In this document: piece by piece, positions 1 through 5,370 of the stretch
How the letters are laid out: each line of letters begins with the position of its first letter
How positions within the stretch are numbered: the first letter of the stretch is position 1
NCBI GenBank assembly: GCA_009838385.1
Contig: VXRS01000037.1
Span: 6,367 to 12,869 of the forward strand
Length of the DNA: 6,503 nucleotides
Direction: 5' to 3'
DNA from: Dehalococcoidia bacterium
GTDB taxonomy: Bacteria > Chloroflexota > Dehalococcoidia > Tepidiformales > Tepidiformaceae
Program-made: the position numbers and the translations under genes
Notes under the pieces: model-generated
What the model was told of the DNA's origin: nothing
Databases searched by the model: none
Seen by the model: only the letters and a program-made list of their open reading frames with translations

Positions 1-144
1 GCGGGGCCGCTCATGGACACGTTCGACGTGCCGCACGCGCTGCTCGAGACGCGGGACGACCTTGGGCTCATCGCGGAGTACTACGCGCTGAGCCGGGAGC
101 GGTCGGGGCCGGCGGTTGTGTTCGTCGGGCGGGAGACAGCTTGA
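1..144 (+). CDS. Partial TPP-dependent decarboxylase, N-terminal-domain (alpha-type) subunit, C-terminal end only
   Basis: Reading frame 1 is open from the window edge to a TGA at 142-144, giving the last 47 residues of a protein that begins outside. The tail contains a run ending RSGPAVVFVGRE, which resembles the last strand of the pyrimidine-binding (PYR) domain in sulfopyruvate and phosphonopyruvate decarboxylase alpha-type subunits. The identification rests mainly on the next gene: it encodes the matching TPP-binding (PP) domain as a separate chain and overlaps this stop codon by one base. In the two-subunit members of this family (ComD/ComE type), the PYR and PP domains together form the active site, so this chain should be the partner of the next gene. 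A 47-residue fragment cannot fix the substrate or the full length. Confidence 0.7.
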   Translation, partial: AGPLMDTFDVPHALLETRDDLGLIAEYYALSRERSGPAVVFVGRETA

Positions 145-713
145 TGCGCCCGGAGGACGTGCTGCGGGCGATCAACGAGGCGCGGGATGACGCGCTGGTG
201 GTGCCGACGATGACGGCGGTACCGGCCTGGCGCACGATCGCGCCGGAAGCGCCGAGCGTGGCCTGCGTCGGCTTCATGGGGGGCGCGTCGTCGCTGGGGC
301 TGGGGCTGGCGCTGGCGCAGCCGGAGCGGCGGGTGATCGTGCTCGACGGGGATGGGTCGCTGCTGATGCAGCTCGGCTCGCTGGCGACGGTGGCGGGGGC
401 GGCGCCGGCAAACTACACGCACGTGCTGTTCGCGAACGGGGTCTACCAGACCTCGGGAAGCCAGGGGATTCCGGCCTCGGGGTCGGTCGATTTCGCGGGG
501 ATGGCGGAGGCGGCGGGGTACGCGTTCACGACGCGCATCGACACGCTAGAGGAGCTGCGCATCCGCCTGCCGGAGCTGCTGAGCGTACGGGGGCCGGTGC
601 TGGTGGAGCTGGCGGTGGAGGAGGCGGAGTTGACGCCGATGACGGCGCCCGGTGGGGACCCGCTGCGCGTGCAGGTGCAGCAGTTGCGGGAGCGACTCGC
701 CGGCGAGGGCTAG
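144..713 (+). CDS. Thiamine-diphosphate-binding protein, beta-type (PP-domain) subunit, sulfopyruvate/phosphonopyruvate decarboxylase-like
   Basis: This 189-residue protein is a stand-alone TPP-binding PP domain. The cofactor motif is visible: GDGS at residues 69-72 and Asn98, with 26 residues between the GDG and the Asn, inside the family's usual 24-27. The Asn lies in FANGVYQTSG, close to the DNG-Y-x-(S/T)-G stretch of phosphonopyruvate and sulfopyruvate decarboxylases, though the first Asp is Ala here. A Gly-rich segment (residues 43-54) precedes it, as is usual in this fold. The expected role is non-oxidative decarboxylation of a 2-oxo acid by a heteromeric cytosolic enzyme made with the upstream gene. 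I chose ATG 144 because it overlaps the upstream TGA (TGATG), which implies translational coupling, and GGGAG at 131-135 lies 8 bases upstream. A TTG at 141 would add one residue. The real substrate is unknown; neither comE nor an aepY-type name is justified. Confidence 0.8.
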   Translation: MRPEDVLRAINEARDDALVVPTMTAVPAWRTIAPEAPSVACVGFMGGASSLGLGLALAQPERRVIVLDGDGSLLMQLGSLATVAGAAPANYTHVLFANGVYQTSGSQGIPASGSVDFAGMAEAAGYAFTTRIDTLEELRIRLPELLSVRGPVLVELAVEEAELTPMTAPGGDPLRVQVQQLRERLAGEG

Positions 714-714
714 C

Positions 715-742
715 GGCCGGTTAGCAGGCTCACTGAACGGCC
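715..742 (+). terminator. Possible weak terminator hairpin after the TPP-enzyme gene
   Basis: The stem has five G-C pairs (715-719 with 738-742) plus two A-T pairs after one bulged G (721-722 with 736-737), around the loop at 723-735. It begins two bases after the TAG at 711-713. No T-tract follows, so intrinsic termination would be inefficient. It could instead protect the 3' end of the message or be part of the leader of the next gene. Confidence 0.25.
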
Positions 743-792
743 ACAGATGTGCCACTAGGGTGGTACCTCGTATCGTTCCCGAGAGCACTTCC

Positions 793-798
793 GGAGAG
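793..798 (+). promoter_or_regulatory. Shine-Dalgarno sequence that supports the TTG start of the solute-binding protein
   Basis: GGAGAG lies five bases before TTG 804. No in-frame ATG or well-placed GTG lies between here and the lipoprotein signal peptide. The TTG start gives a normal N-region (Met-Lys plus Arg11) before the hydrophobic core, so this site decides the start. Confidence 0.6.
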
Positions 799-803
799 AG
801 CAC

Positions 804-2720
804 TTGAAGGCTTCCACCACGACAACACCTGGACGACCCCTGGGGCTATGGCTGGGTCTTGCCCTGCTCGCGCTCGTCGCCATTGTGCTGGCGACGGCGT
901 GCGGCGATGACGACGACACGGCTCCCGAGGAGACCACACCCACTACGGAAGCGTCGACGGCAGAACCGACGGCAACCCCGACGGCCGAGGCAACGGCCGA
1001 GCCGAGGGCGGAGGATGGACGGCTAGGGCAACTGCACGCGAACGCCGCGGCGTTCGAGTACCAGGCGGGGAAGCGTGGCGGAACGCTCACGTTTGCGACG
1101 ATCTCGGACCCGCTGACCTTCAACCTGGCCATCGCCAACGACGCTTCCTCCTCGGGGGTGCTGGACTACCTGTTCGAGGGCCTGACCGAGGTGTCGTGGC
1201 TGACGAACGAGGTCGAACCTTCGCTCGCGGAGTCGTGGGAGAACTCGTCCGACGGGCTCAGCTGGACGTTCCGGCTGCGCGAGGACGTGCGCTGGCATGA
1301 CGGGGAGCCGTTCACAGCGCAGGACGTGGCGTTCACCTTCAATCAGATCATCTACAACGACGACATCCCCGCGAGCAGCCGGGGCACCTTCACCTACCGA
1401 TTCCTGAACGATGCGGGCGAGTGGCAAACAGCGCGGATGTCGGTGGACGTGATCGACGACTACACCGTGCGCTTCGATCTGCCCGTGCCCTTCGCACCGT
1501 TCCTGCGAGCGATGGGGACGCCGATCTACCCGAAGCACATCCTCGAGCAGGCGGTTGCAGACGGTGTGTTCGCGGAAACGTGGGACATCGAAACCGACCC
1601 GGCAGAAGTCATCGGGACGGGTCCTTTCACGATCGAAACCTACGAGCCAGCCAAGCGCGTCGTGCTGAAGCGCAACCCCAACTACTGGCTGACGGACGAA
1701 CAGGGCGAGAGGCTTCCGTACCTGGACTCGGTTGTGCACATCATCGTTCCGGATATTGAAGCGGCGCTGGCGGCCTTCCGGTCGGGGGAGAGCGACCTCT
1801 TTGGGGTGCCGGGGAGGGATTTCGCGGAGGTCTATCCGTTCCAGGAGGAGGAGAACTTCACGATCCACCGGCGAGGTCCGGGTTTCGGAACGACCTTCCT
1901 GGCATTCAACCAGAATCCCGGGACGAACGCAGAGACCGGCGAGCCGTACATCGCGCCCGAGAAGCTGGCGTGGTTCCAAAACACACAGTTCCGCCAGGCC
2001 GTCTCGCACGCGATCAACCGTGACGCGATCATCGAGGGAGTGTTCGACGGGCTGGGGTACCCGCAGTGGGCGTCCATCAGCCCCTCGGCGGGCGACTTCC
2101 ACAACCCGGAGGTGCGACGGTACGAGTACGACCCGGACACGGCCGTGGGCATCCTGGACGAACTCGGCTGGGTGGACCAGAACGGCGACGGCTTCCGCGA
2201 AGACGGGGACGGCAACCCGATCGTCTTCACCATCGTGACGAACGAAGAGAATTCCATCCGCACGGAGGTGCTGGCGCTGCTACGCGAGGACCTTCACGCA
2301 ATCGGTATCGACGCGAGGGTCGAGGTGCTACCGTTTGGCGACATCGTGGCGCAGCTGACGGCTGCCTACGACTGGGAGGCAGTCATCATCGGGCTGACGG
2401 GCGGCACGGAGCCGCACGGCGGGATCAATGTGTGGCACAGCAGCGAGCCGCTCCACCTGTGGAACCCGAACCAGTCGGAGCCGGCAACGGAGTGGGAGGC
2501 GGAAGTCGACCGACTGTACATCGAGGGCAGCCAGGAGCTGGACCACGAGCGGCGGGTGCAGCACTACCACCAGGCACAGGCCATCGCGGCGGAGAACGTG
2601 CCGCTCATCTACACCGTGCTCTCGGAGCGGCTGAGCGCCGTGCGCAACGTGTTCGGCAACACGACGCCGACGCTCTACGGCGTGTTCGACGTTCGCTACC
2701 TGTTCCGGCTGGACCAGTAG
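804..2720 (+). CDS. ABC transporter solute-binding lipoprotein, family 5 (peptide/nickel/oligopeptide type)
   Basis: This 638-residue exported lipoprotein is expected to capture a ligand outside the cell for an ABC importer of the Dpp/Opp/Nik class. The N-terminus has a short basic region, a hydrophobic core (about residues 13-32) and the lipobox ATAC with lipidated Cys33. Residues 34-67 are a flexible Asp/Thr/Glu/Pro/Ala-rich linker. The mature domain starts around residue 85 (KRGGTLTF). The family 5 signature is clear at residues 140-175: LAESW, DGLSWTFRLRE, then WHDGEPFTAQDV. At 458-467 there is an acidic loop, DQNGDGFRED, resembling a calcium-binding DxNxDG loop. Such loops occur in related binding proteins after the LGW motif. 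The length is normal to slightly long because of the linker. The gene starts with TTG after a good Shine-Dalgarno sequence. No permease or ATPase gene is adjacent: upstream is an enzyme and downstream a convergent gene. The ligand is unknown; peptides are only the commonest ligands of this family. Confidence 0.93.
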   Translation: MKASTTTTPGRPLGLWLGLALLALVAIVLATACGDDDDTAPEETTPTTEASTAEPTATPTAEATAEPRAEDGRLGQLHANAAAFEYQAGKRGGTLTFATISDPLTFNLAIANDASSSGVLDYLFEGLTEVSWLTNEVEPSLAESWENSSDGLSWTFRLREDVRWHDGEPFTAQDVAFTFNQIIYNDDIPASSRGTFTYRFLNDAGEWQTARMSVDVIDDYTVRFDLPVPFAPFLRAMGTPIYPKHILEQAVADGVFAETWDIETDPAEVIGTGPFTIETYEPAKRVVLKRNPNYWLTDEQGERLPYLDSVVHIIVPDIEAALAAFRSGESDLFGVPGRDFAEVYPFQEEENFTIHRRGPGFGTTFLAFNQNPGTNAETGEPYIAPEKLAWFQNTQFRQAVSHAINRDAIIEGVFDGLGYPQWASISPSAGDFHNPEVRRYEYDPDTAVGILDELGWVDQNGDGFREDGDGNPIVFTIVTNEENSIRTEVLALLREDLHAIGIDARVEVLPFGDIVAQLTAAYDWEAVIIGLTGGTEPHGGINVWHSSEPLHLWNPNQSEPATEWEAEVDRLYIEGSQELDHERRVQHYHQAQAIAAENVPLIYTVLSERLSAVRNVFGNTTPTLYGVFDVRYLFRLDQ

Positions 2721-2734
2721 CGGCGGTCGCTACT
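2716..2734. terminator. Hairpin shared by two convergent genes, enclosing both stop codons
   Basis: AGTAGCG (2716-2722) and CGCTACT (2728-2734) form a perfect 7-bp inverted repeat around the 5-base loop GCGGT. The plus-strand TAG (2718-2720) of the binding protein and the minus-strand TAG (2732-2730) of the crotonase both lie inside the stem. Only 9 bases separate the two genes. The structure reads the same on both strands and could act as a bidirectional terminator or 3'-end stabiliser. Neither side has a T-run, so it is not a textbook intrinsic terminator. Confidence 0.45.
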
Positions 2735-3557
2735 CCCGGGGGATGCCGAGGGCGTCGTACGAGTCCATACCGGCGTCGTACTTCGCCTGGGCGGCGTTCA
2801 TGATCTCGATGGCATCGGCGCGACGGGCGGTCTGACCGAAGATCTGCTGCTCGTGGCGGCGGGCGTCGTAGATGTTGAGGTCGCGACCACCCATGAAGCT
2901 GCGCTTGCAGGCATCGAGGCTGAAGGCGGGCCACTGGGCGATGTGGGCGGCCCAGGCGATGGCCTCCTCGCGGAGGGTGTCGTCGGGGACGACCTTGTTG
3001 ATGGCGCCGAGGTTGAGGGCCTCCTGAGCGGTGATGGGGCGGCCGTCGAGGATCATCTCGAGGGCCTTGGTCGGGCCGATGAGACGGGCGAGGCGCGTGC
3101 AGCCGCCGGCGCCGGGCGGGATGCCGATGGCGACCTCGGGCTGGCCATAGGTGGCGGACTCGGCGGCGATGCGGAGGTCGCAGCCCCAGGAGAGCTCGGC
3201 GCCACCGCCCCAGGCCTGGCCGTTATTGGCGGCGATGGAGATGAGGGGGCTATCGCCGACGCGCTCGAAGAGCATGCGGTCGGCGCCGTAGGGTGTCCGC
3301 GGCGGAGGGACGGCGTTGCCCATCGCGGCCATGCCTTCCATGGCCTGGACGATACCGCCAAGGTGCCAGTGGGCGATGAAGTAGCCGGGCGTATCGGAGG
3401 CGAGCACGAAGACCTTTGCACCGGACTCCTCGATCTCGGCGATGGCGTCGAGGATACCCGCGCCAAGCTCGCCGCCCCCGAAGTTCATGGGCGGGTCGGA
3501 GAAGGCGATGAGGCCGACGCCGTCGGCGGGGTAGGTCACGTTGACGGTTACAGACAC
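2730..3557 (-). CDS. Enoyl-CoA hydratase/isomerase (crotonase) family protein
   Basis: This 275-residue cytosolic protein has the crotonase fold, whose members act on acyl-CoA thioesters, commonly hydrating 2-enoyl-CoA in beta-oxidation. The central block is clear: NNGQAWGGGAEL (111-122), CDLRIAAE (126-133), then GQPEVAIGIPPGAGG (138-152). Gly118 fits the second oxyanion NH. Glu121 and Glu141 are 20 residues apart, the spacing of the two catalytic glutamates (144 and 164) of rat crotonase, so hydratase chemistry is possible. The first oxyanion loop is odd: FIAHWHL (60-66) stands where most members have F-x-A-G-A-D-L, and the segment to the GGG is about ten residues longer than in crotonase. 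I chose GTG at 3557 (minus strand) because GAGGAG at 3571-3566 precedes it by 8 bases and the homologous region begins there. An upstream ATG at 3701 would add 48 Arg/Ser/Ala-rich residues unlike the family. The gene is convergent with the binding-protein gene and divergent from the P450 operon. Confidence 0.88.
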   Translation of the reverse strand: MSVTVNVTYPADGVGLIAFSDPPMNFGGGELGAGILDAIAEIEESGAKVFVLASDTPGYFIAHWHLGGIVQAMEGMAAMGNAVPPPRTPYGADRMLFERVGDSPLISIAANNGQAWGGGAELSWGCDLRIAAESATYGQPEVAIGIPPGAGGCTRLARLIGPTKALEMILDGRPITAQEALNLGAINKVVPDDTLREEAIAWAAHIAQWPAFSLDACKRSFMGGRDLNIYDARRHEQQIFGQTARRADAIEIMNAAQAKYDAGMDSYDALGIPRE

Positions 3558-3699
3558 GGGTAGGGCTCCTCGGAGTGAAGTGGCGCGTAGTGTGCGGCGG
3601 CGGGAGACGCTTCGCCAGCGGCAGGCCGCATCGTGAGGCCGCGCCAATGTCGCGAAAGTGGCAGAATCCGCCCAAGAGTTCATCGAGGGAGACCGACGC
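3558..3699. promoter_or_regulatory. Divergent intergenic region between the crotonase gene and the P450 operon
   Basis: These 142 bases must carry the start signals for both directions, unless one gene is read from further away. Visible elements are the minus-strand Shine-Dalgarno GAGGAG (3571-3566), the plus-strand GAGGGAG (3685-3691), and a 7-base direct repeat AGGCCGC at 3623-3629 and 3636-3642 that could be part of a regulator site. I found no convincing -35/-10 pair on either strand. Shared control of the two units is plausible from the arrangement but is not shown by the sequence. Confidence 0.4.
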
Positions 3700-5055
3700 A
3701 TGACGACAGAGAGCGCGGCAAGCGACTACACGGAGATGATCAACGCGGTGGCGAAGTGCCCCGTGAACCTGGAGGACGTGGACCTCTTCGAGCCCGGGGC
3801 GCAGGAGCACTGGGCGGATGCCTACAAGATCCTCCACGCGGAATCGCCCGTGCAGCGCATTCCGGGTGAGGGCAGCACGCCCGACACCGACGGCTTCGTC
3901 ATCACGAAGTACCAGGACATCTACGACATCGTGCGCGACCCGTGGACATTCCCGCAGCCGGGATTCGCCGGCGCGGAGGGAAACAGCACCGCCGGCATGA
4001 GCACCGAGGACGGCGAGGCGAGCGCGCTCGCCGACGCGATGGCGCTGAACACGCTGCGGCCCAACCTGGAGCTGCACAAGGCGCACCGCATCGAGCTGAC
4101 CGATCCGTGGGTGGGGGCGACGGGCGCGCCTCGCCACCGCCCGATGGTCGAGAAGTTCGTGGACCAGTTGATCGATGAGTGGATCGACCGCGACCCGGCC
4201 GAGATCGAGTTCGTCGAGGAATTCGCGGCGCCGCTCCCGCAGCTCGTCATGACGACGATCCTGGGGTGGCCGCTGGAGGACCTGGACATCCTGCGGAAGT
4301 GGGGCCAGGCGCAGGTGCGGCGGTTCGTCTACGGCAAGGGCCACCGCAACCTCATGTCGGACGCAGAGGAGATGGAGAACGCCAAGGATCTCGGCGACTT
4401 CATGGCGTATGTCCAGGAGCAGGTAACGCACAAGCGGGAGAACCCCGGCGACGACATGACCACCTTCCTGACGCAGGTCACCTATCAGGCGATGAACCGC
4501 AAGCTGACCGACAACGAGGTCATCGGGGTGCTGTTCGGGATGCACATCGGCGGTCTCGAGACGACGCAGTACGCGATCGCGGCGGAGGCGCAGCTGCTGG
4601 CCGAGAATCCCGCACTGTTCCAAGAGCTGAAGGCGGACCCCTCCAAGGTTCGCTTCTTCGCCGAGGAAGGGATGCGCATCCACGCGCCCACGCAGGGTCT
4701 CTCGACGCGCATGGCGGCGAAGGACGTGGAGATTCGCGGGGTGCCGATCCCGCAGGGGTCGATCCTGCACCTGCGCTACGGCGCGGCGAACCTGGACGAC
4801 GAGGAGTTCGGCTGTCCGGCCGACGTCGACCTGGCGCGCCCGAACACGGGGCGGCACATGACGTTCTCGCAGGGCATCCGGGTGTGCCCGGGGGCGGGCA
4901 TCTCGCGCCTCGAGCAGAACATCGCCTGGGAGCGGCTGACGCAACGGCTGGACACGCTCGAGTTCATCCCGGGCAAGAACGACTTCCGCCACCAGCCCGG
5001 CATCATGCTCGGCCTGTGGGAGCTGCACATGCAGTTCACGAAGGCCGCCGGCTAG
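3700..5055 (+). CDS. Cytochrome P450 (soluble, bacterial class I type), complete
   Basis: This 451-residue heme monooxygenase should insert one oxygen atom from O2 into an organic substrate, using electrons from a ferredoxin and its reductase; neither is encoded in the window. The key motifs are present in order: the I-helix GGLETT (284-289) with the acid-alcohol pair Glu287-Thr288; the K-helix Glu323-x-x-Arg326; and the heme loop FSQGIRVCPG (389-398) with Cys396 as heme ligand. In the heme loop, Ser replaces the second Gly and Arg the usual His, both tolerated in the family. There is no membrane anchor. The C-helix region is unusual: the common DPPxHxxxR pattern appears as a longer stretch ending GAPRHRPMV. 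ATG 3700 is preferred because GAGGGAG (3685-3691) lies 8 bases upstream; a GTG at 3658 would add 14 residues without a good ribosome-binding site. It is first in an operon with the small gene and second P450. The substrate and CYP family are unknown. Confidence 0.95.
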   Translation: MTTESAASDYTEMINAVAKCPVNLEDVDLFEPGAQEHWADAYKILHAESPVQRIPGEGSTPDTDGFVITKYQDIYDIVRDPWTFPQPGFAGAEGNSTAGMSTEDGEASALADAMALNTLRPNLELHKAHRIELTDPWVGATGAPRHRPMVEKFVDQLIDEWIDRDPAEIEFVEEFAAPLPQLVMTTILGWPLEDLDILRKWGQAQVRRFVYGKGHRNLMSDAEEMENAKDLGDFMAYVQEQVTHKRENPGDDMTTFLTQVTYQAMNRKLTDNEVIGVLFGMHIGGLETTQYAIAAEAQLLAENPALFQELKADPSKVRFFAEEGMRIHAPTQGLSTRMAAKDVEIRGVPIPQGSILHLRYGAANLDDEEFGCPADVDLARPNTGRHMTFSQGIRVCPGAGISRLEQNIAWERLTQRLDTLEFIPGKNDFRHQPGIMLGLWELHMQFTKAAG

Positions 5056-5069
5056 AGGAGGCCGATCCC

Positions 5070-5348
5070 GTGCGCGACGAACGGGCACATCCGAGGAATG
5101 CCGGGGCCGGCAACGCCGACGCTCCGGCGGCGGCGCGGCCCTTCCGCAAGCCGCCGCCACTCCACGGGCGGGAGTCGCACATCCGCATCTTCGACGCCGA
5201 GAACGAGGCGCGGAAGGTGTACGGGGAGACGCAGCGGTCGCGGGACGGCTCGCTCCCGCACGAGGAGCACGGTCCGAGCGCCGTGCTGAAGGCGCTCGAT
5301 CCGTTCTGGACGCGGGGAATCATCCCCGAGGACGAAGTCGAGGCCTAG
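5070..5348 (+). CDS. Small conserved-looking protein of unknown function between two P450 genes
   Basis: I do not recognise this 92-residue protein. It starts with GTG 5070 after GAGGAG at 5055-5060, which overlaps the last base of the P450 stop codon, so it is probably translated from the same message. Its frame stays open far upstream inside the P450 gene, but only the part from 5070 has its own ribosome-binding site. Residues 1-35 are rich in Ala, Arg, Pro and Asn and look disordered. Residues 36-82 look folded (SHIRIFDAENEARKVYG, then VLKALDPFWTRGII). The end is acidic (PEDEVEA). There is no cysteine, so it is not a 2Fe-2S, 3Fe-4S or 4Fe-4S ferredoxin, although a small gene beside a P450 often is. 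There is no signal peptide or membrane segment. The placement suggests a role with the P450s (partner, assembly factor or regulator), but this is inference. That it is a real gene is supported by spacing and ribosome-binding site, not by homology I can name. Confidence 0.72.
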   Translation: MRDERAHPRNAGAGNADAPAAARPFRKPPPLHGRESHIRIFDAENEARKVYGETQRSRDGSLPHEEHGPSAVLKALDPFWTRGIIPEDEVEA

Positions 5349-5370
5349 AGTTCCCCAAAGGAGACACGCA

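Larger units (their letters stand above)
714..803 (+). promoter_or_regulatory. Structured leader/intergenic region before the solute-binding protein gene
   Basis: This gap holds several structures. A hairpin pairs 715-722 (GGCCGGTT, one bulged G) with 736-742 (AACGGCC) around a 13-base loop, directly after the TAG of the TPP gene. It has no T-run, so it is at best a weak terminator. A second hairpin pairs 749-755 (GTGCCAC) with 760-766 (GTGGTAC) around TAGG, with one G-T wobble. It overlaps AGGGTGGTACC at 757-767, which resembles the start of the T-box antiterminator consensus. A 10-base direct repeat (GAGAGCACTT) lies at 781-790 and 796-805, the second copy running into the start codon. I see no convincing -35/-10 pair. 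Regulation here is inferred from structure only. Confidence 0.3.

Noticed and set aside
696..707. The perfect palindrome CTCGCCGGCGAG at the end of the TPP gene
   Set aside because: It is inside coding sequence, has no loop for a stable hairpin, and such short GC palindromes are frequent at this base composition.
1023..2102. A 359-codon minus-strand open frame inside the binding-protein gene
   Set aside because: It is an Arg/Val/Leu-rich shadow of a well-supported family 5 binding protein, with no ribosome-binding site or domain.
2066..2803. A 245-codon plus-strand open frame overlapping the end of the binding-protein gene
   Set aside because: It has an Arg/Gly-rich shadow composition and would cross both stop codons and the hairpin.
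2853..3563. A 236-codon plus-strand open frame opposite the crotonase
   Set aside because: Its Gly/Ala/Asp/Val-rich low-complexity translation is typical of the antisense of a GC-rich gene. The minus-strand frame has clear crotonase motifs.
3658..3699. A GTG start for the first P450 at 3658
   Set aside because: No good ribosome-binding site precedes it, whereas ATG 3700 has GAGGGAG at proper spacing.
3558..3701. An N-terminal extension of the crotonase to ATG 3701 (minus strand)
   Set aside because: The added 48 residues are Arg/Ser-rich and unlike the family, while GTG 3557 has an ideal GAGGAG 8 bases upstream.
4179..5069. An upstream extension of the small 92-residue gene deep into the P450 gene
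   Set aside because: The extension is a shadow of the P450 in another frame. Only GTG 5070 has a proper ribosome-binding site just after the P450 stop.
3250..5160. A 636-codon minus-strand open frame
   Set aside because: It lies antisense to the P450 and overlaps the crotonase in another frame. Its translation is Arg/Leu/His-rich with no recognisable domain. Long antisense frames are expected in GC-rich genes.
5070..5348. The small protein as a ferredoxin partner for the P450s
   Set aside because: It has no cysteine, so it cannot ligate an iron-sulfur cluster in the usual way.
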